From: Nocardia rosealba
GTDB taxonomy: Bacteria; Actinomycetota; Actinomycetes; Mycobacteriales; Mycobacteriaceae
Length of the DNA: 64,000 nucleotides
NCBI RefSeq assembly: GCF_020216065.1
Contig: NZ_JAIWNA010000003.1
Coordinates: 200,882-264,881, forward strand
Direction: 5' to 3'
Each line of letters begins with the position of its first letter. The stretch's first letter is position 1. The translations under genes were made by a program, and so were the position numbers. Below the pieces are notes generated by a model, which ran no database searches, was not told the DNA's origin, and saw nothing but the letters and a program-made list of their open reading frames with translations. Below are positions 8,061 through 16,631 of this stretch, in pieces.

Positions 8061-8235
8061 CTCGCGCGACTGGTCGACCGCGCGATGTGTTGGCCTGCTG
8101 CGGGCTACATCCCTCCCACCGCCTACGCCGTGGTGAATGCGGAACTGGCCGAAGCGGGTCGGAAGCTCGGTCTGCGTGACCGCGTGCCCATGTGGGGCAC
8201 GGCGGCTACGAACTGCCCGAAGCGGGCGCGGCTCC
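8061..8235 (+). repeat. Decayed extra copies of the recX C-terminal module
   Basis: Directly after the recX stop, bases 8103-8161 match recX bases 7998-8056 at about 54 of 59 positions by eye. They encode GY..PTAYAVVNAELAEAGR in the +1-shifted small frame 8085-8318. A shorter remnant (GGCTAC joined to GAACTG.CCGAAGCGGG) follows at about 8196-8225, as if the middle had been deleted. These look like tandem duplicates no longer joined to the gene. The rest of 8236-8458 holds no gene I can support; it is G-rich spacer before the transporter operon. Confidence 0.7.
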
Positions 8236-8458
8236 GCCATGGGATGTGGATCCGGCCGCCCGGGTCGGGGATCGGTGGGGGCGCCGGAACGGCCACGAGT
8301 GTCGGGGTGGGGCGTTAGCATGAGGCGGAAGTGAAACGTGGGTCCGCGCAGGTGGATTCGGGTGCTTGGTCGGCTGTGGGTGTGTGACGGGTTGTTTCGC
8401 CCGGGTTGTGGGTGGGCATCTTGGGGCAGGGCCCGTTGGGCCGCCGGACGATGGGGAG

Positions 8459-9118
8459 GTGGGGATCCTGGACGCACTGTGGTCGTTCGTGGTGAACCGG
8501 CGTGAGCAGTTGCTGGTCGATTCGTACCTGCATGTGTCGGCGGTGGTGCAGTCTCTGCTGCTCGCGACGGTGATCGCTGTGCTCGTGGGGATCCTGGTCT
8601 ACCGGAGTCCGCTCGGATCGGCGGCGGCGACCGCGACGGCGGGCGCGATCCTCACCGTGCCGTCGTTCGCTTTGCTCGGGCTGCTGATCCCGTTCCTCGG
8701 ACTCGGTGTGGCACCGACCATCGTCGCGCTGGTCCTCTACGCGCTGCTACCGATTCTGCGCAACACCGTGCTCGGGTTGTCCACCGTCGACCCGGCCGCC
8801 GTCGATGCCGCGCGTGGCGTCGGGATGGGCCGGTGGCAGTTGCTCACCAGGATCGAACTGCCGCTGGCGTGGCCGTCGATCCTCACCGGGATGCGAGTGA
8901 GCGCCCAGATGATCATGGGCATCCTCGCGCTCGCGGCCTACGCGAAAGGCCCGGGGCTCGGCAACCTGATCTTCTCCGGGCTCGCGCGCCTCGGCAGTCC
9001 CAACGCGGTGCCGCAGGCGCTCACCGGCACCATCCTCATCGTCGTGCTCGCACTCGCGCTCGACGGCGTCCTGGTTCTGCTCGGACGGTTCACCATCTCG
9101 AGGGGTATTCGTGACTGA
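8459..9118 (+). CDS. Osmoprotectant ABC transporter permease (OpuCB/ProW type)
   Basis: The 219-residue integral membrane protein has five to six hydrophobic segments and the BPD-transport EAA-type loop VDPAAVDAARGVGMGRWQLLTRIELPLA, which contacts the ATPase. It belongs to the glycine betaine / carnitine / choline OpuC family. GTG 8459 is the likely start, though the G-rich stretch directly before it makes the exact start uncertain. It overlaps the ATPase gene by 8 bp. One of two permeases in the operon; together they would form the membrane channel. Confidence 0.85.
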   Translation: MGILDALWSFVVNRREQLLVDSYLHVSAVVQSLLLATVIAVLVGILVYRSPLGSAAATATAGAILTVPSFALLGLLIPFLGLGVAPTIVALVLYALLPILRNTVLGLSTVDPAAVDAARGVGMGRWQLLTRIELPLAWPSILTGMRVSAQMIMGILALAAYAKGPGLGNLIFSGLARLGSPNAVPQALTGTILIVVLALALDGVLVLLGRFTISRGIRD

Positions 9119-10280
9119 CACCAGCACCGCCGAAACCGGCGCCGCCACCGCCGTTTCCGGGGTGGAAATCGTCCTGGACCGGGTGACCAAACGGTATCCG
9201 GAGCAGCCGGACCCCGCGGTCGAAGAGGTGAGCATGACGATCCCCGCCGGGGAGATCGTCGTACTCGTCGGCCCATCCGGCTGTGGCAAGACCACAACCA
9301 TGCGGATGATCAACCGCCTCATCGAACCGACCTCGGGCACCATCACCATCGGTGGCCGCGACGCGCTCGCCATCGACGCCGACGAATTGCGCCGTGGCAT
9401 CGGCTATTCCATCCAGCAGGCCGGGCTCTTCCCACACATGACGGTCGCCAAGAACATCGCAACGGTGCCGGGACTGCTCGGCTGGGACCGGCGCCGCGCC
9501 GCCGCCCGCACCGACGAAATGCTCGACCTCGTGGGCCTCGATCCCGACACCTATCGCCACCGCTACCCGCGCCAGCTCTCCGGCGGCCAGCAGCAGCGCG
9601 TCGGAGTCGCACGGGCGTTGGCGGCCGACCCACCGGTACTGCTGATGGACGAACCGTTCGGCGCCGTCGACCCCATCACCCGCGCCCTGCTGCAGGACGA
9701 ATTGCTGCGCCTGCAGGGCGAACTCGGCAAGACCATCGTTTTCGTCACCCACGATTTCGGTGAGGCGGTGAAACTGGGCGACCGCATCGCGGTGCTCGGC
9801 GACCGCTCCCGCATCCTGCAGTACGACACCCCCGCCGCGATCCTGGCCGCCCCCGCCGACGACACCGTCGCCGGCTTCGTCGGCGCCACCGCGACCATCG
9901 ACCGCCTCGGCCTCGCGGTCCTCGCCGACCTCGACCTCGACCAGAGCGTCGCCGTCACCGAGGACACCGACCCCACGGCACTGACCACCGCACTGCACGA
10001 GGCGGACCGTCCCTGGGGGATCGTCCTGGACTCCCGACGGCGACCACTTCGCCGGGTCTCCAGAGACGAACTCGCACAAGCGGACTCCCTGACCGCCGCA
10101 GGAACCCCGATCGGTGCCACCCTCCCCGCCGATGCCACCCTCCAGGACGCCCTCGCCGCCCTCCTCACCGAACGCACTGCCTCGGCGATCGTGCTCGACG
10201 CGAGCGGCGGTTACGCCGGTGTCGTCACCGTAGACACCCTCATCGACCATCTGGCCACGTCCGCGAAGGCGTCGTCATGA
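9111..10280 (+). CDS. Osmoprotectant ABC transporter ATPase (OpuCA/ProV type)
   Basis: The 389-residue ATPase has Walker A GPSGCGKTT, Q-loop YSIQQAGLFPH, signature [15 protein letters not shown], Walker B VLLMDEPFGAVDP and switch His VTHDFGEA. The C-terminal 110 residues (after about 285) form a regulatory extension with two CBS-like halves ending GYAGVVTVDTLIDHLA, as in OpuCA/ProV proteins that sense ionic strength. GTG start at 9111 overlaps the upstream permease. It powers uptake of a compatible solute, probably glycine betaine or a relative. Confidence 0.92.
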   Translation: MTDTSTAETGAATAVSGVEIVLDRVTKRYPEQPDPAVEEVSMTIPAGEIVVLVGPSGCGKTTTMRMINRLIEPTSGTITIGGRDALAIDADELRRGIGYSIQQAGLFPHMTVAKNIATVPGLLGWDRRRAAARTDEMLDLVGLDPDTYRHRYPRQLSGGQQQRVGVARALAADPPVLLMDEPFGAVDPITRALLQDELLRLQGELGKTIVFVTHDFGEAVKLGDRIAVLGDRSRILQYDTPAAILAAPADDTVAGFVGATATIDRLGLAVLADLDLDQSVAVTEDTDPTALTTALHEADRPWGIVLDSRRRPLRRVSRDELAQADSLTAAGTPIGATLPADATLQDALAALLTERTASAIVLDASGGYAGVVTVDTLIDHLATSAKASS

Positions 10281-10350
10281 TGCCCGACCAGCAGAATTAC
10301 TCACCCGACCACCGATCGACTCGAACTTTCGTCGCGGAGCGGGTGGGCTC

Positions 10351-11154
10351 ATGGTGACCGCTACTCCCTCGACTCGTCCGGTCGTCGACCTCCCCGCCGC
10401 CGCGTCCGCACCGGCGACCCAGCGGCGTGCCGAACTCCTGCGGTTGCTCGCCCAACCGGTGATCGTGCTGGTCCTCACCGTCGGTGTGCTGGTGTGGGCC
10501 TTCCGTCGTGAACTCACGACTGTTCAGCAGGCCAGTATCAGTGCGGGCAATATCGCCGAGGTCACCTGGCAGCACGTGCTCATCACGGCGGCCGTGGTCG
10601 CGATCGTCGTCGTGATCGCGGTGCCGCTCGGCACGCTGCTCACCCGGCGCCGGTTCCGCCGTCTCGCACCGTTTTTCGTCGGGATCGCCAATATCGGGGC
10701 GGCGGCGCCCGCGATCGGTTTGATCGTGCTGTGCTACCTGCTCACCCGGACCACCGGGTTCTGGGTGGGTGTAGCGCCGATCGCGTTCTGTTCGCTGCTG
10801 CCGGTGTTGCGCAACACGATCCTCGGCTATCAGCAGGTGGACCCGGCTGTCATCGACGCCGGTCGCGGCCAGGGCATGTCGGCCGTACAAGTGTTGCGGC
10901 GCATCGAGTTCCCGCTCGCCATTCCGTACATCCTCGCCGGGTTGCGCACGTCGCTGGTGCTCGCCGTCGGTACCGCGACGCTGTCGTTCATGGTGAGCGC
11001 GGGCGGTCTCGGCATCCTCATCGACACCGGCTACAAACTGCGCGACACCGTCACTTTGACGGTCGGTGCGGTGCTCGCGGTGGCACTGGCCCTGTTCGTC
11101 GACTGGCTCGGCGCGCTGGCCGAACAGTTTCTCGGGCCGAGGGGGCTGCGGTGA
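10351..11154 (+). CDS. Osmoprotectant ABC transporter permease (OpuCD/ProZ type)
   Basis: The 267-residue membrane protein starts at ATG 10351 and has about six transmembrane segments plus the coupling loop VDPAVIDAGRGQGMSAVQVLRRIEFPLA. It is paralogous to the first permease and follows the ATPase after a 70-bp gap, where two short stop-containing frames hold nothing. Its stop overlaps the GTG start of the binding protein (GTGA at 11151-11154), indicating translational coupling. Confidence 0.88.
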   Translation: MVTATPSTRPVVDLPAAASAPATQRRAELLRLLAQPVIVLVLTVGVLVWAFRRELTTVQQASISAGNIAEVTWQHVLITAAVVAIVVVIAVPLGTLLTRRRFRRLAPFFVGIANIGAAAPAIGLIVLCYLLTRTTGFWVGVAPIAFCSLLPVLRNTILGYQQVDPAVIDAGRGQGMSAVQVLRRIEFPLAIPYILAGLRTSLVLAVGTATLSFMVSAGGLGILIDTGYKLRDTVTLTVGAVLAVALALFVDWLGALAEQFLGPRGLR

Positions 11155-12128
11155 GAAAGAGCAGATGGTTGCGTGGGCTGATCCCGGTCCTCGCGGTGGT
11201 GCTCGCCGGATGCGGTCTGCAATCGGGCGGTTCGGTGCCGCTGCCGGTGGGTCCGGGCAGTATCACCCCGGTCCCGGAACTCGACGGTGTCGCGGTGACG
11301 GTGGGGTCCAAGGACTTCACCGAGGCCAACATCCTCGGCTACCTCATCGAATTCGCCCTCACCGCCGCGGGCGCGAACGTGCGTGACCTGACCAATATCC
11401 AGGGCTCCAACAGCCTGCGCGACGCGCAACTCAACGGCCAGATCGATATCGCCTACGACTACACCGGCACCGGCTGGATCAACTACCTCGGCAACGAGAC
11501 CCCCGAACCCGACGAACGCAAACAGTTCGACCTCGTCCGCGACGCCGACCGCGCACAGCACGACATGGTGTGGGCGGCCATGGCACCGATGAACAACACC
11601 TACGCCCTGGTCACCAGCAGGCGCACCGCCGAGGAGACCGGGGTCCGCACCCTGTCGGACTACGCGAAACTGCTCGCCGCCGACCCGGCCGCGGCAGCCA
11701 CCTGCGTGGGCACCGAGTTCAATGTCCGCCCCGACGGCTACCCGGGCCTGGCGCAGAAATACGGCATCGACGCGGGCAGAGCGCAGAAACAGATCGTGCA
11801 GGACGCCTTGGTCTACCAGGCCACCGCCGACGCGAAACAGTGCCGCTTCGGCTCCGTCGCCGCCACCGACGGTCGCATCCCCGCTCTCGACCTGGTGCTG
11901 CTCGAAGACGACAAGGGCTTCTTCCCCAAGTACAACGCGGCCCTGGTGATGTACGGCCCGTTCGCCGACGCCAACCCCCGCGTGGTCGACATCATGGCGC
12001 CGATCTCGGCCCGGCTCACCAACGAGGTCATCACCGAACTCAACCGCCAGGTCGACATCGACGGTCGCGAACCCGCCGACGTCGCCCGCGACTGGATGAT
12101 CGCCGAAGGCCTCGTCACCGCCGCCTGA
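11151..12128 (+). CDS. Glycine betaine-type substrate-binding lipoprotein (OpuCC/ProX type)
   Basis: A 325-residue lipoprotein with an N-terminal Arg/Lys start, hydrophobic stretch and lipobox VLAGCG. The mature part has the OpuAC fold: VTVGSKDFTEANILGYL, DIAYDYTGTGWINYLG (aromatic ligand-cage region) and LVLLEDDKGFFPKYNAALV. It captures the quaternary amine outside the membrane and delivers it to the two permeases. Last gene of the operon. The order permease-ATPase-permease-binding protein differs from M. tuberculosis proXVWZ. Confidence 0.9.
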   Translation: MRKSRWLRGLIPVLAVVLAGCGLQSGGSVPLPVGPGSITPVPELDGVAVTVGSKDFTEANILGYLIEFALTAAGANVRDLTNIQGSNSLRDAQLNGQIDIAYDYTGTGWINYLGNETPEPDERKQFDLVRDADRAQHDMVWAAMAPMNNTYALVTSRRTAEETGVRTLSDYAKLLAADPAAAATCVGTEFNVRPDGYPGLAQKYGIDAGRAQKQIVQDALVYQATADAKQCRFGSVAATDGRIPALDLVLLEDDKGFFPKYNAALVMYGPFADANPRVVDIMAPISARLTNEVITELNRQVDIDGREPADVARDWMIAEGLVTAA

Positions 12129-12235
12129 CTTGCCCCGGCGCCCGGGCCGGACCACCTCCCCACGATGCCGACCGGCCGGGCCATGATGGACGGTGGCTAC
12201 ACACCGGCACACCGACATCGCTGGGAGGAACACGC

Positions 12236-13096
12236 ATGACCATCGCATTCCGCAAGGTGACAGTTCTGGGAACCGGCGTCCTCGGTTCCCAGATCGCGTT
12301 CCAGACCGCTTTCCACGGCTTCGACGTGACGTCCTACGACATCGACGACAAGGCGATCACCGCCGCCCGCACCCGGTTCGACGAACTGGCGAAGACCTAC
12401 CAGGCCGAAGTGGACGGAGCCGACACCGCCAAGACCGAGGCGACGGCCGCGGGCATCACGCTGACCACCGATCTGGCCGCCGCGGTCGCCGACGCCGACC
12501 TCGTCGTCGAGGCGGTGCCGGAGGTGCTGTCCATCAAACGCGACCTGTACACGAAACTGGGCACCCTCGCCCCGGAACGCACGGTCTTCGCGACGAACTC
12601 CTCGACCCTGTTGCCCAGCGACATGGCCGGTTTCACCGGGCGCGCCGACCGTTTCCTCGCCCTGCATTTCGCCAACCACGTGTGGAAGTTCAACACCGCC
12701 GAGGTGATGGGCACACCAGAGACCGACCCGGAGGTGTTCGCCTCGGTCGTGAAGTTCGCCTCCGACATCGGCATGGTGCCCATCGAAGTGCACAAGGAGA
12801 AGGCGGGTTACGTGCTCAACTCACTGCTCGTCCCGTTCCTCAACGCGGGCATGGGGCTGGTCGCGGGCGGTTACGCCGAACCGAAAGCCGTCGACGAGAC
12901 GTGGCGCATCGGGACCGGCGCACCGATGGGCCCGATGCAGATTCTCGACGTCGTCGGGCTCACCACGCCCTACAACATCCTGGCCAACGGCGGTCCGGAG
13001 GAGCAGAAGCTCGCCGACTGGCTGAAGCAGAACTACATCGACAAGGGCAAACTCGGCCTGTCGACCGGTGAGGGCTTCTACCGCTACACCGATTGA
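12236..13096 (+). CDS. 3-hydroxyacyl-CoA dehydrogenase
   Basis: This 286-residue protein has an N-terminal NAD-binding Rossmann fold (VTVLGTGVLGSQIAFQTAFHG, then acidic YDID), the ADLVVEAVPE segment, catalytic FATNSSTLLPSD and LHFANHVW (the usual His of the HFFNP motif is in HFANH), and the C-terminal helical domain with GYVLNSLLVPFLNAG. It oxidises 3-hydroxyacyl-CoA to 3-ketoacyl-CoA with NAD. Short-chain type, like 3-hydroxybutyryl-CoA dehydrogenase. GGGAGGA Shine-Dalgarno lies 8 bp upstream. It stands alone, ending in a strong hairpin shared with gluD. Confidence 0.88.
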   Translation: MTIAFRKVTVLGTGVLGSQIAFQTAFHGFDVTSYDIDDKAITAARTRFDELAKTYQAEVDGADTAKTEATAAGITLTTDLAAAVADADLVVEAVPEVLSIKRDLYTKLGTLAPERTVFATNSSTLLPSDMAGFTGRADRFLALHFANHVWKFNTAEVMGTPETDPEVFASVVKFASDIGMVPIEVHKEKAGYVLNSLLVPFLNAGMGLVAGGYAEPKAVDETWRIGTGAPMGPMQILDVVGLTTPYNILANGGPEEQKLADWLKQNYIDKGKLGLSTGEGFYRYTD

Positions 13097-13102
13097 CGCG
13101 AA

Positions 13103-13133
13103 CGGGGCCCGGTCCGGAATGGACCGGGCCCCG
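13103..13133. terminator. Bidirectional terminator hairpin
   Basis: A perfect 13-bp stem (CGGGGCCCGGTCC at 13103-13115 paired with GGACCGGGCCCCG at 13121-13133) has a 5-base loop and lies between the convergent dehydrogenase and gluD genes. It is followed by TCGGTTT on the plus strand. Stable enough to end transcription in both directions. Confidence 0.85.
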
Positions 13134-13146
13134 TCGGTTTCCGGGT

Positions 13147-14043
13147 CTACTTCTTGGTGATGTCCACGCCTGGTGCGGCGTCGGTGACGATCGAGTCGGC
13201 GGCCAGCACCGCACCGCCACCCTTCTTGCGCCGCGACCGCAGCCGCTTCTCCAAGCGGGTCGCCAGGAACGACAGCGCGATATTGAGCGAGATCATGATG
13301 ACCGCGATCACCATCAGGGCGGGGATCGTGTTCTGCTCCGCCGCACCTACCTGCTGACCCGAGCGCACCAGTTCCACATAGGTGATCTGGTAGCCCAGCG
13401 CGGTGTCCTTGAGCACGACCACCATCTGCGAGACCAGCGCGGGCAGCATCGCGGTGATCGCCTGCGGCAACAGCACCAGGCGCATCAGCTGGGTCTTGCG
13501 CATACCGAGCGCGACGGCGGCCTCGCTCTGGCCCTTGGGCAGCGACCGGATACCGGCCCGCACGATCTCGGCGATGACCGCCGCGTTGTAGACAGTGAGG
13601 GCGATGACCACCGCGGCCAGCGCCAGCTGATCGGTGGGGAACACCTTGTAGTCGCCGAACACGGCGAACAGGAAGATCATCAGGATCAGCACCGGGATAG
13701 CCCGGGCAAGCTCGACGATCGCGCCCGCCACCCAGCGCACCCAGGTGTGATCCGACAGGCGCAGGATGCCGAAGATCATGCCGAAGATCAGCGCACCGAT
13801 GATCGACAGCACCGCGGCGGTGAGCGTGCCCTCGAGACCGGGCAGCAGGTAGGTCTCCCAGACCTCCGCCTCCAGGAAGGGCTTCCACTTCGCGGCGGTG
13901 AACTGACCTTCCCGCTGGAAGGCGAGGAACATCCACACGCCTGCCGCGACGAGCACCGCCGCGACCACCACCGAGTAGAGCCAGTGCCGCACCCGGGCCT
14001 TGGGGCCGGGCGCGTCGAACAGAACCGAAGCGCCTGAACTCAC
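13147..14043 (-). CDS. gluD: Glutamate ABC transporter permease GluD
   Basis: The 298-residue polar amino acid permease has an N-terminal hydrophobic segment, the HisM-type core and the coupling loop RSLPKGQSEAAVALGMRKTQLMRLVLLPQA. The charged C-terminal tail (residues about 265-298, with RRKKGGG) follows the last helix. It overlaps gluC by 4 bp. Family knowledge: GluC and GluD form the heteromeric channel for glutamate uptake in Corynebacterium, where gluABCD also lies between recX and miaB. Assignment to glutamate rests on family and order. Confidence 0.88.
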   Translation of the reverse strand: MSSGASVLFDAPGPKARVRHWLYSVVVAAVLVAAGVWMFLAFQREGQFTAAKWKPFLEAEVWETYLLPGLEGTLTAAVLSIIGALIFGMIFGILRLSDHTWVRWVAGAIVELARAIPVLILMIFLFAVFGDYKVFPTDQLALAAVVIALTVYNAAVIAEIVRAGIRSLPKGQSEAAVALGMRKTQLMRLVLLPQAITAMLPALVSQMVVVLKDTALGYQITYVELVRSGQQVGAAEQNTIPALMVIAVIMISLNIALSFLATRLEKRLRSRRKKGGGAVLAADSIVTDAAPGVDITKK

Positions 14044-14711
14044 CGGACAACCTCGAATCGCTTGGCCAGCCAGCCGAAGAACAAGCCGGTCGGCAGGGTG
14101 AGCACGACGAAGCCGAGCGCGAAGATCGCACCGATGGCGAGCACCGCGGCCTCGTTCTCGTTCATCTCGCTCATCAGGAACGCGGCCTCACCGACACCGA
14201 TCACCGAGGCGATCGTCGAGTTCTTGGTCAGCGCGATCAGCACGCTGCCCAGCGGGGCGATGACGGCCCGGAAAGCCTGTGGCAGCACGATCAGGCGCAG
14301 ATTCTGGGCGAACCCGAAGCCCAGCGAGCGGCCCGCCTCGGACTGCCCGATGTGGACGGTGTTGATGCCCGACCGCAGCGATTCGCACACGAAAGCCGCG
14401 GTGTAGACGCTCAATCCGATGATCGCCCACCAGTAGTTGTTGTCCTTGATCGAATCACCGGCCAGCTCCCACTGCAGCGTGGTGTAGAGGCCGAGCGAGC
14501 AGAACACGATGATCAGCGTCAGGGGGGTGTTGCGGAAGATCGACACGTAGGCGGTGCCGACCCAGCGCGCGACGGGGATGGGAGACACACGCATTCCGGC
14601 GACGATGGTGCCGAGGATCAGGGCACCGATCGCCGAGAAGAACGTCAGCTTGATGGTCACCCAGAAGGCAGCGAGGATTCGGGAGTCATACTCCGAGATC
14701 AGGTCGAACAC
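14040..14711 (-). CDS. gluC: Glutamate ABC transporter permease GluC
   Basis: The 223-residue permease starts at GTG 14711 (MFDLISEYDSRILAAFWVTIKLT), has about five transmembrane helices and the ATPase-contact loop INTVHIGQSEAGRSLGFGFAQNLRLIVLPQA. It is the partner of GluD. An 85-bp gap separates it from gluB and holds a 14-bp-stem hairpin, so its expression is probably lower than that of the binding protein. Confidence 0.88.
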   Translation of the reverse strand: MFDLISEYDSRILAAFWVTIKLTFFSAIGALILGTIVAGMRVSPIPVARWVGTAYVSIFRNTPLTLIIVFCSLGLYTTLQWELAGDSIKDNNYWWAIIGLSVYTAAFVCESLRSGINTVHIGQSEAGRSLGFGFAQNLRLIVLPQAFRAVIAPLGSVLIALTKNSTIASVIGVGEAAFLMSEMNENEAAVLAIGAIFALGFVVLTLPTGLFFGWLAKRFEVVR

Positions 14712-14755
14712 GGACGCGCGTCCTCCGATCGATGAGAAAGGCCAGCAGGACAGAA

Positions 14756-14788
14756 ACCGTCGCGGTGGCGCGTGGCCACCGCGACGGT
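14756..14788 (-). terminator. Intercistronic hairpin between gluB and gluC
   Basis: Perfect inverted repeat: ACCGTCGCGGTGGC (14756-14769) and GCCACCGCGACGGT (14775-14788) with a 5-base loop. Read on the minus strand it is followed by TTTCTGTCC, giving a terminator-like hairpin just after the gluB stop. It likely acts as a partial terminator or 3' stabiliser that leaves more gluB message than gluCD message. Confidence 0.75.
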
Positions 14789-14796
14789 GATCGGGA

Positions 14797-15633
14797 TCAG
14801 TAGCGGTCGACCTTCGGCGGCTCCGGGACCTTGAAACCGGTGCCGGGGAAGGACTTCTCCAGCGCGGCCTTCCAGGAACCGTCGGCGATCATCGCCTCGA
14901 TCGCGTCGTTGATCTTGGTGCGGGCCTCGGTGTCGCCCTTCTTCAGGCCGATGCCGTAGTTCTCGGTGGTGAAGGTCTTACCCGCCAGCTTGTAGGTGCC
15001 GGGCGCCTGCGCGGCGTAACCGGCCAGGATCACGTCGTCGGTGGTCATCGCGTCGATGGCACCGCCACGCAGGCCCTCGAGGCACAGCGAGTACGTGTCG
15101 TAGGTCTGCAGCTGGGCCTGCGGGTAGTTCTTCTCGATGTTCTGGGCCGGGGTGGAGCCCTTCACCGAGCAGACCTTCTTGCCCGCGAGCGAATCGGGAC
15201 CGGTGATGTCGGTGTTGTCGGCACGCACCAGCAGGTCCTGGCCCGCCACGTAGTACGGGCCGGCGAAATCGACCTTCTCCTTGCGCTTGTCGTTGATCGA
15301 GTAGGTGGCGACGATGAAGTCGACCTGACCGTTCTCGATCATCGTCTCGCGCTGCGCCGACGGGGTTTCCTTGAACGTGATGGCCTCGGGCTTCACGCCG
15401 AGCTTGTCGGCGACGTACTTGGCGACCTCGACATCGAAGCCGCTGTAGGTGCCGTCGGTGTTGCGCAGGCCGAGACCCGGCTGGTCGAACTTGATGCCGA
15501 CGGTCAGCTTGCCTTCCTTGGCGTGGTCGAGCGCGCTGCCCTCGTCACCGCCGCCGCAGGCCGCCGTCACGGTGGCGGCGAGAGCCAGAGCCACAGCGCC
15601 GACGCCGACGCGCACCGCACGATTGATCCTCAT
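14797..15633 (-). CDS. gluB: Glutamate-binding lipoprotein GluB
   Basis: The 278-residue periplasmic-type binding protein has a signal peptide and lipobox VTAACGG, so it is a membrane-anchored lipoprotein. The mature part shows the SBP_bac_3 pattern: GLGLRNTDGTYSGFDVEVAKYVADKLG, FIVATYSINDKRKEKVDFAGPYYVAGQDLLV and GKKVCSVKGSTPAQNI. It binds the amino acid outside the cell for import. Located between gluA (37 bp upstream) and gluC. Confidence 0.92.
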   Translation of the reverse strand: MRINRAVRVGVGAVALALAATVTAACGGGDEGSALDHAKEGKLTVGIKFDQPGLGLRNTDGTYSGFDVEVAKYVADKLGVKPEAITFKETPSAQRETMIENGQVDFIVATYSINDKRKEKVDFAGPYYVAGQDLLVRADNTDITGPDSLAGKKVCSVKGSTPAQNIEKNYPQAQLQTYDTYSLCLEGLRGGAIDAMTTDDVILAGYAAQAPGTYKLAGKTFTTENYGIGLKKGDTEARTKINDAIEAMIADGSWKAALEKSFPGTGFKVPEPPKVDRY

Positions 15634-15669
15634 CGAGTTTCCTTCTCCCTCTTGTGGTGTCGCTACAAG

Positions 15670-16464
15670 TCAGTGGCTGAGAATTTTGCCGAGGAAGTCC
15701 TTGGCGCGGTCGGATCGCGGTGCGGTGAAGAACGTTTCGGGCTCCGCGTCCTCGACGACCTCGCCGTCGGCCATGAACAGCACCCGGTGGCCGGCCCGGC
15801 GGGCGAAGCCCATCTCATGGGTGACCACGAGCATCGTCATGCCCTCCTTGGCGAGGGAAACCATCACCTCGAGCACCTCGTTGACCATCTCGGGGTCGAG
15901 CGCGGAGGTCGGCTCGTCGAACAGCATCACCTTCGGGTCCATCGCCAGCGACCGCGCGATCGCCACGCGCTGCTGCTGACCGCCCGACAGCTGGGCGGGG
16001 TACTTGTCGGCCTGGTTGGCGATGCCGACCCGGTCGAGCAGGGCGAGCGCGTGCTTGCGCGCTTCGTCCTTCTTGATGCCACGCACCTTCATCGGCGCGA
16101 GCATCACATTTTCGAGAATTGTCTTGTGCGCGAACAAATTGAACGATTGGAAGACCATGCCCACCTCGGCGCGCAATGCGGCGAGGGCCTTGCCTTCGGC
16201 GGGCAGATCCACCCCGTCGATGGCGATGCGGCCCGAGTCGATCGGCTCGAGCCGGTTGATGGTGCGGCACAGGGTGGACTTCCCCGAGCCCGAGGGGCCG
16301 AGGACGATCACGACCTGCCCGCGGGGCACTTCCAGGTTGATATTGCGCAGAACATGGAGCTCACCGAAGTGTTTGTCCACGTTGTGCATCGAGATCATCG
16401 GCGGCGCGCCTGCAGTGGCAGCGGCGTCGGCTTTCCCGGTCGCGGGTGCGGCGTCGTCGGTCAT
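15670..16464 (-). CDS. gluA: Glutamate ABC transporter ATPase GluA
   Basis: The 264-residue ATPase has Walker [11 protein letters not shown]-loop [10 protein letters not shown], signature [15 protein letters not shown], Walker [14 protein letters not shown] and switch [12 protein letters not shown] 16464 ([10 protein letters not shown]) is the first plausible start; the frame upstream to 16605 lacks family similarity. The 23-residue N-terminal Ala-rich lead is unusual but tolerable. First gene of gluABCD; it is divergent from miaB across about 165 bp, which must hold both promoters. Confidence 0.93.
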   Translation of the reverse strand: MTDDAAPATGKADAAATAGAPPMISMHNVDKHFGELHVLRNINLEVPRGQVVIVLGPSGSGKSTLCRTINRLEPIDSGRIAIDGVDLPAEGKALAALRAEVGMVFQSFNLFAHKTILENVMLAPMKVRGIKKDEARKHALALLDRVGIANQADKYPAQLSGGQQQRVAIARSLAMDPKVMLFDEPTSALDPEMVNEVLEVMVSLAKEGMTMLVVTHEMGFARRAGHRVLFMADGEVVEDAEPETFFTAPRSDRAKDFLGKILSH

Positions 16465-16631
16465 GCTCAGAAACCTTAGGCGTTCTTCGGAGATTTGCCC
16501 TGCTTTCCGTGACTCGCCGTCCCGGCTCGCCGAGAAGACACCTGCCGGTAACCGGACGGCAGCCTCCTCGTCGCGCTCGGCCGGCCCGACCGCGACGCAG
16601 GTCACCGGGGCGGTGGCCGTACCCTGGACGG

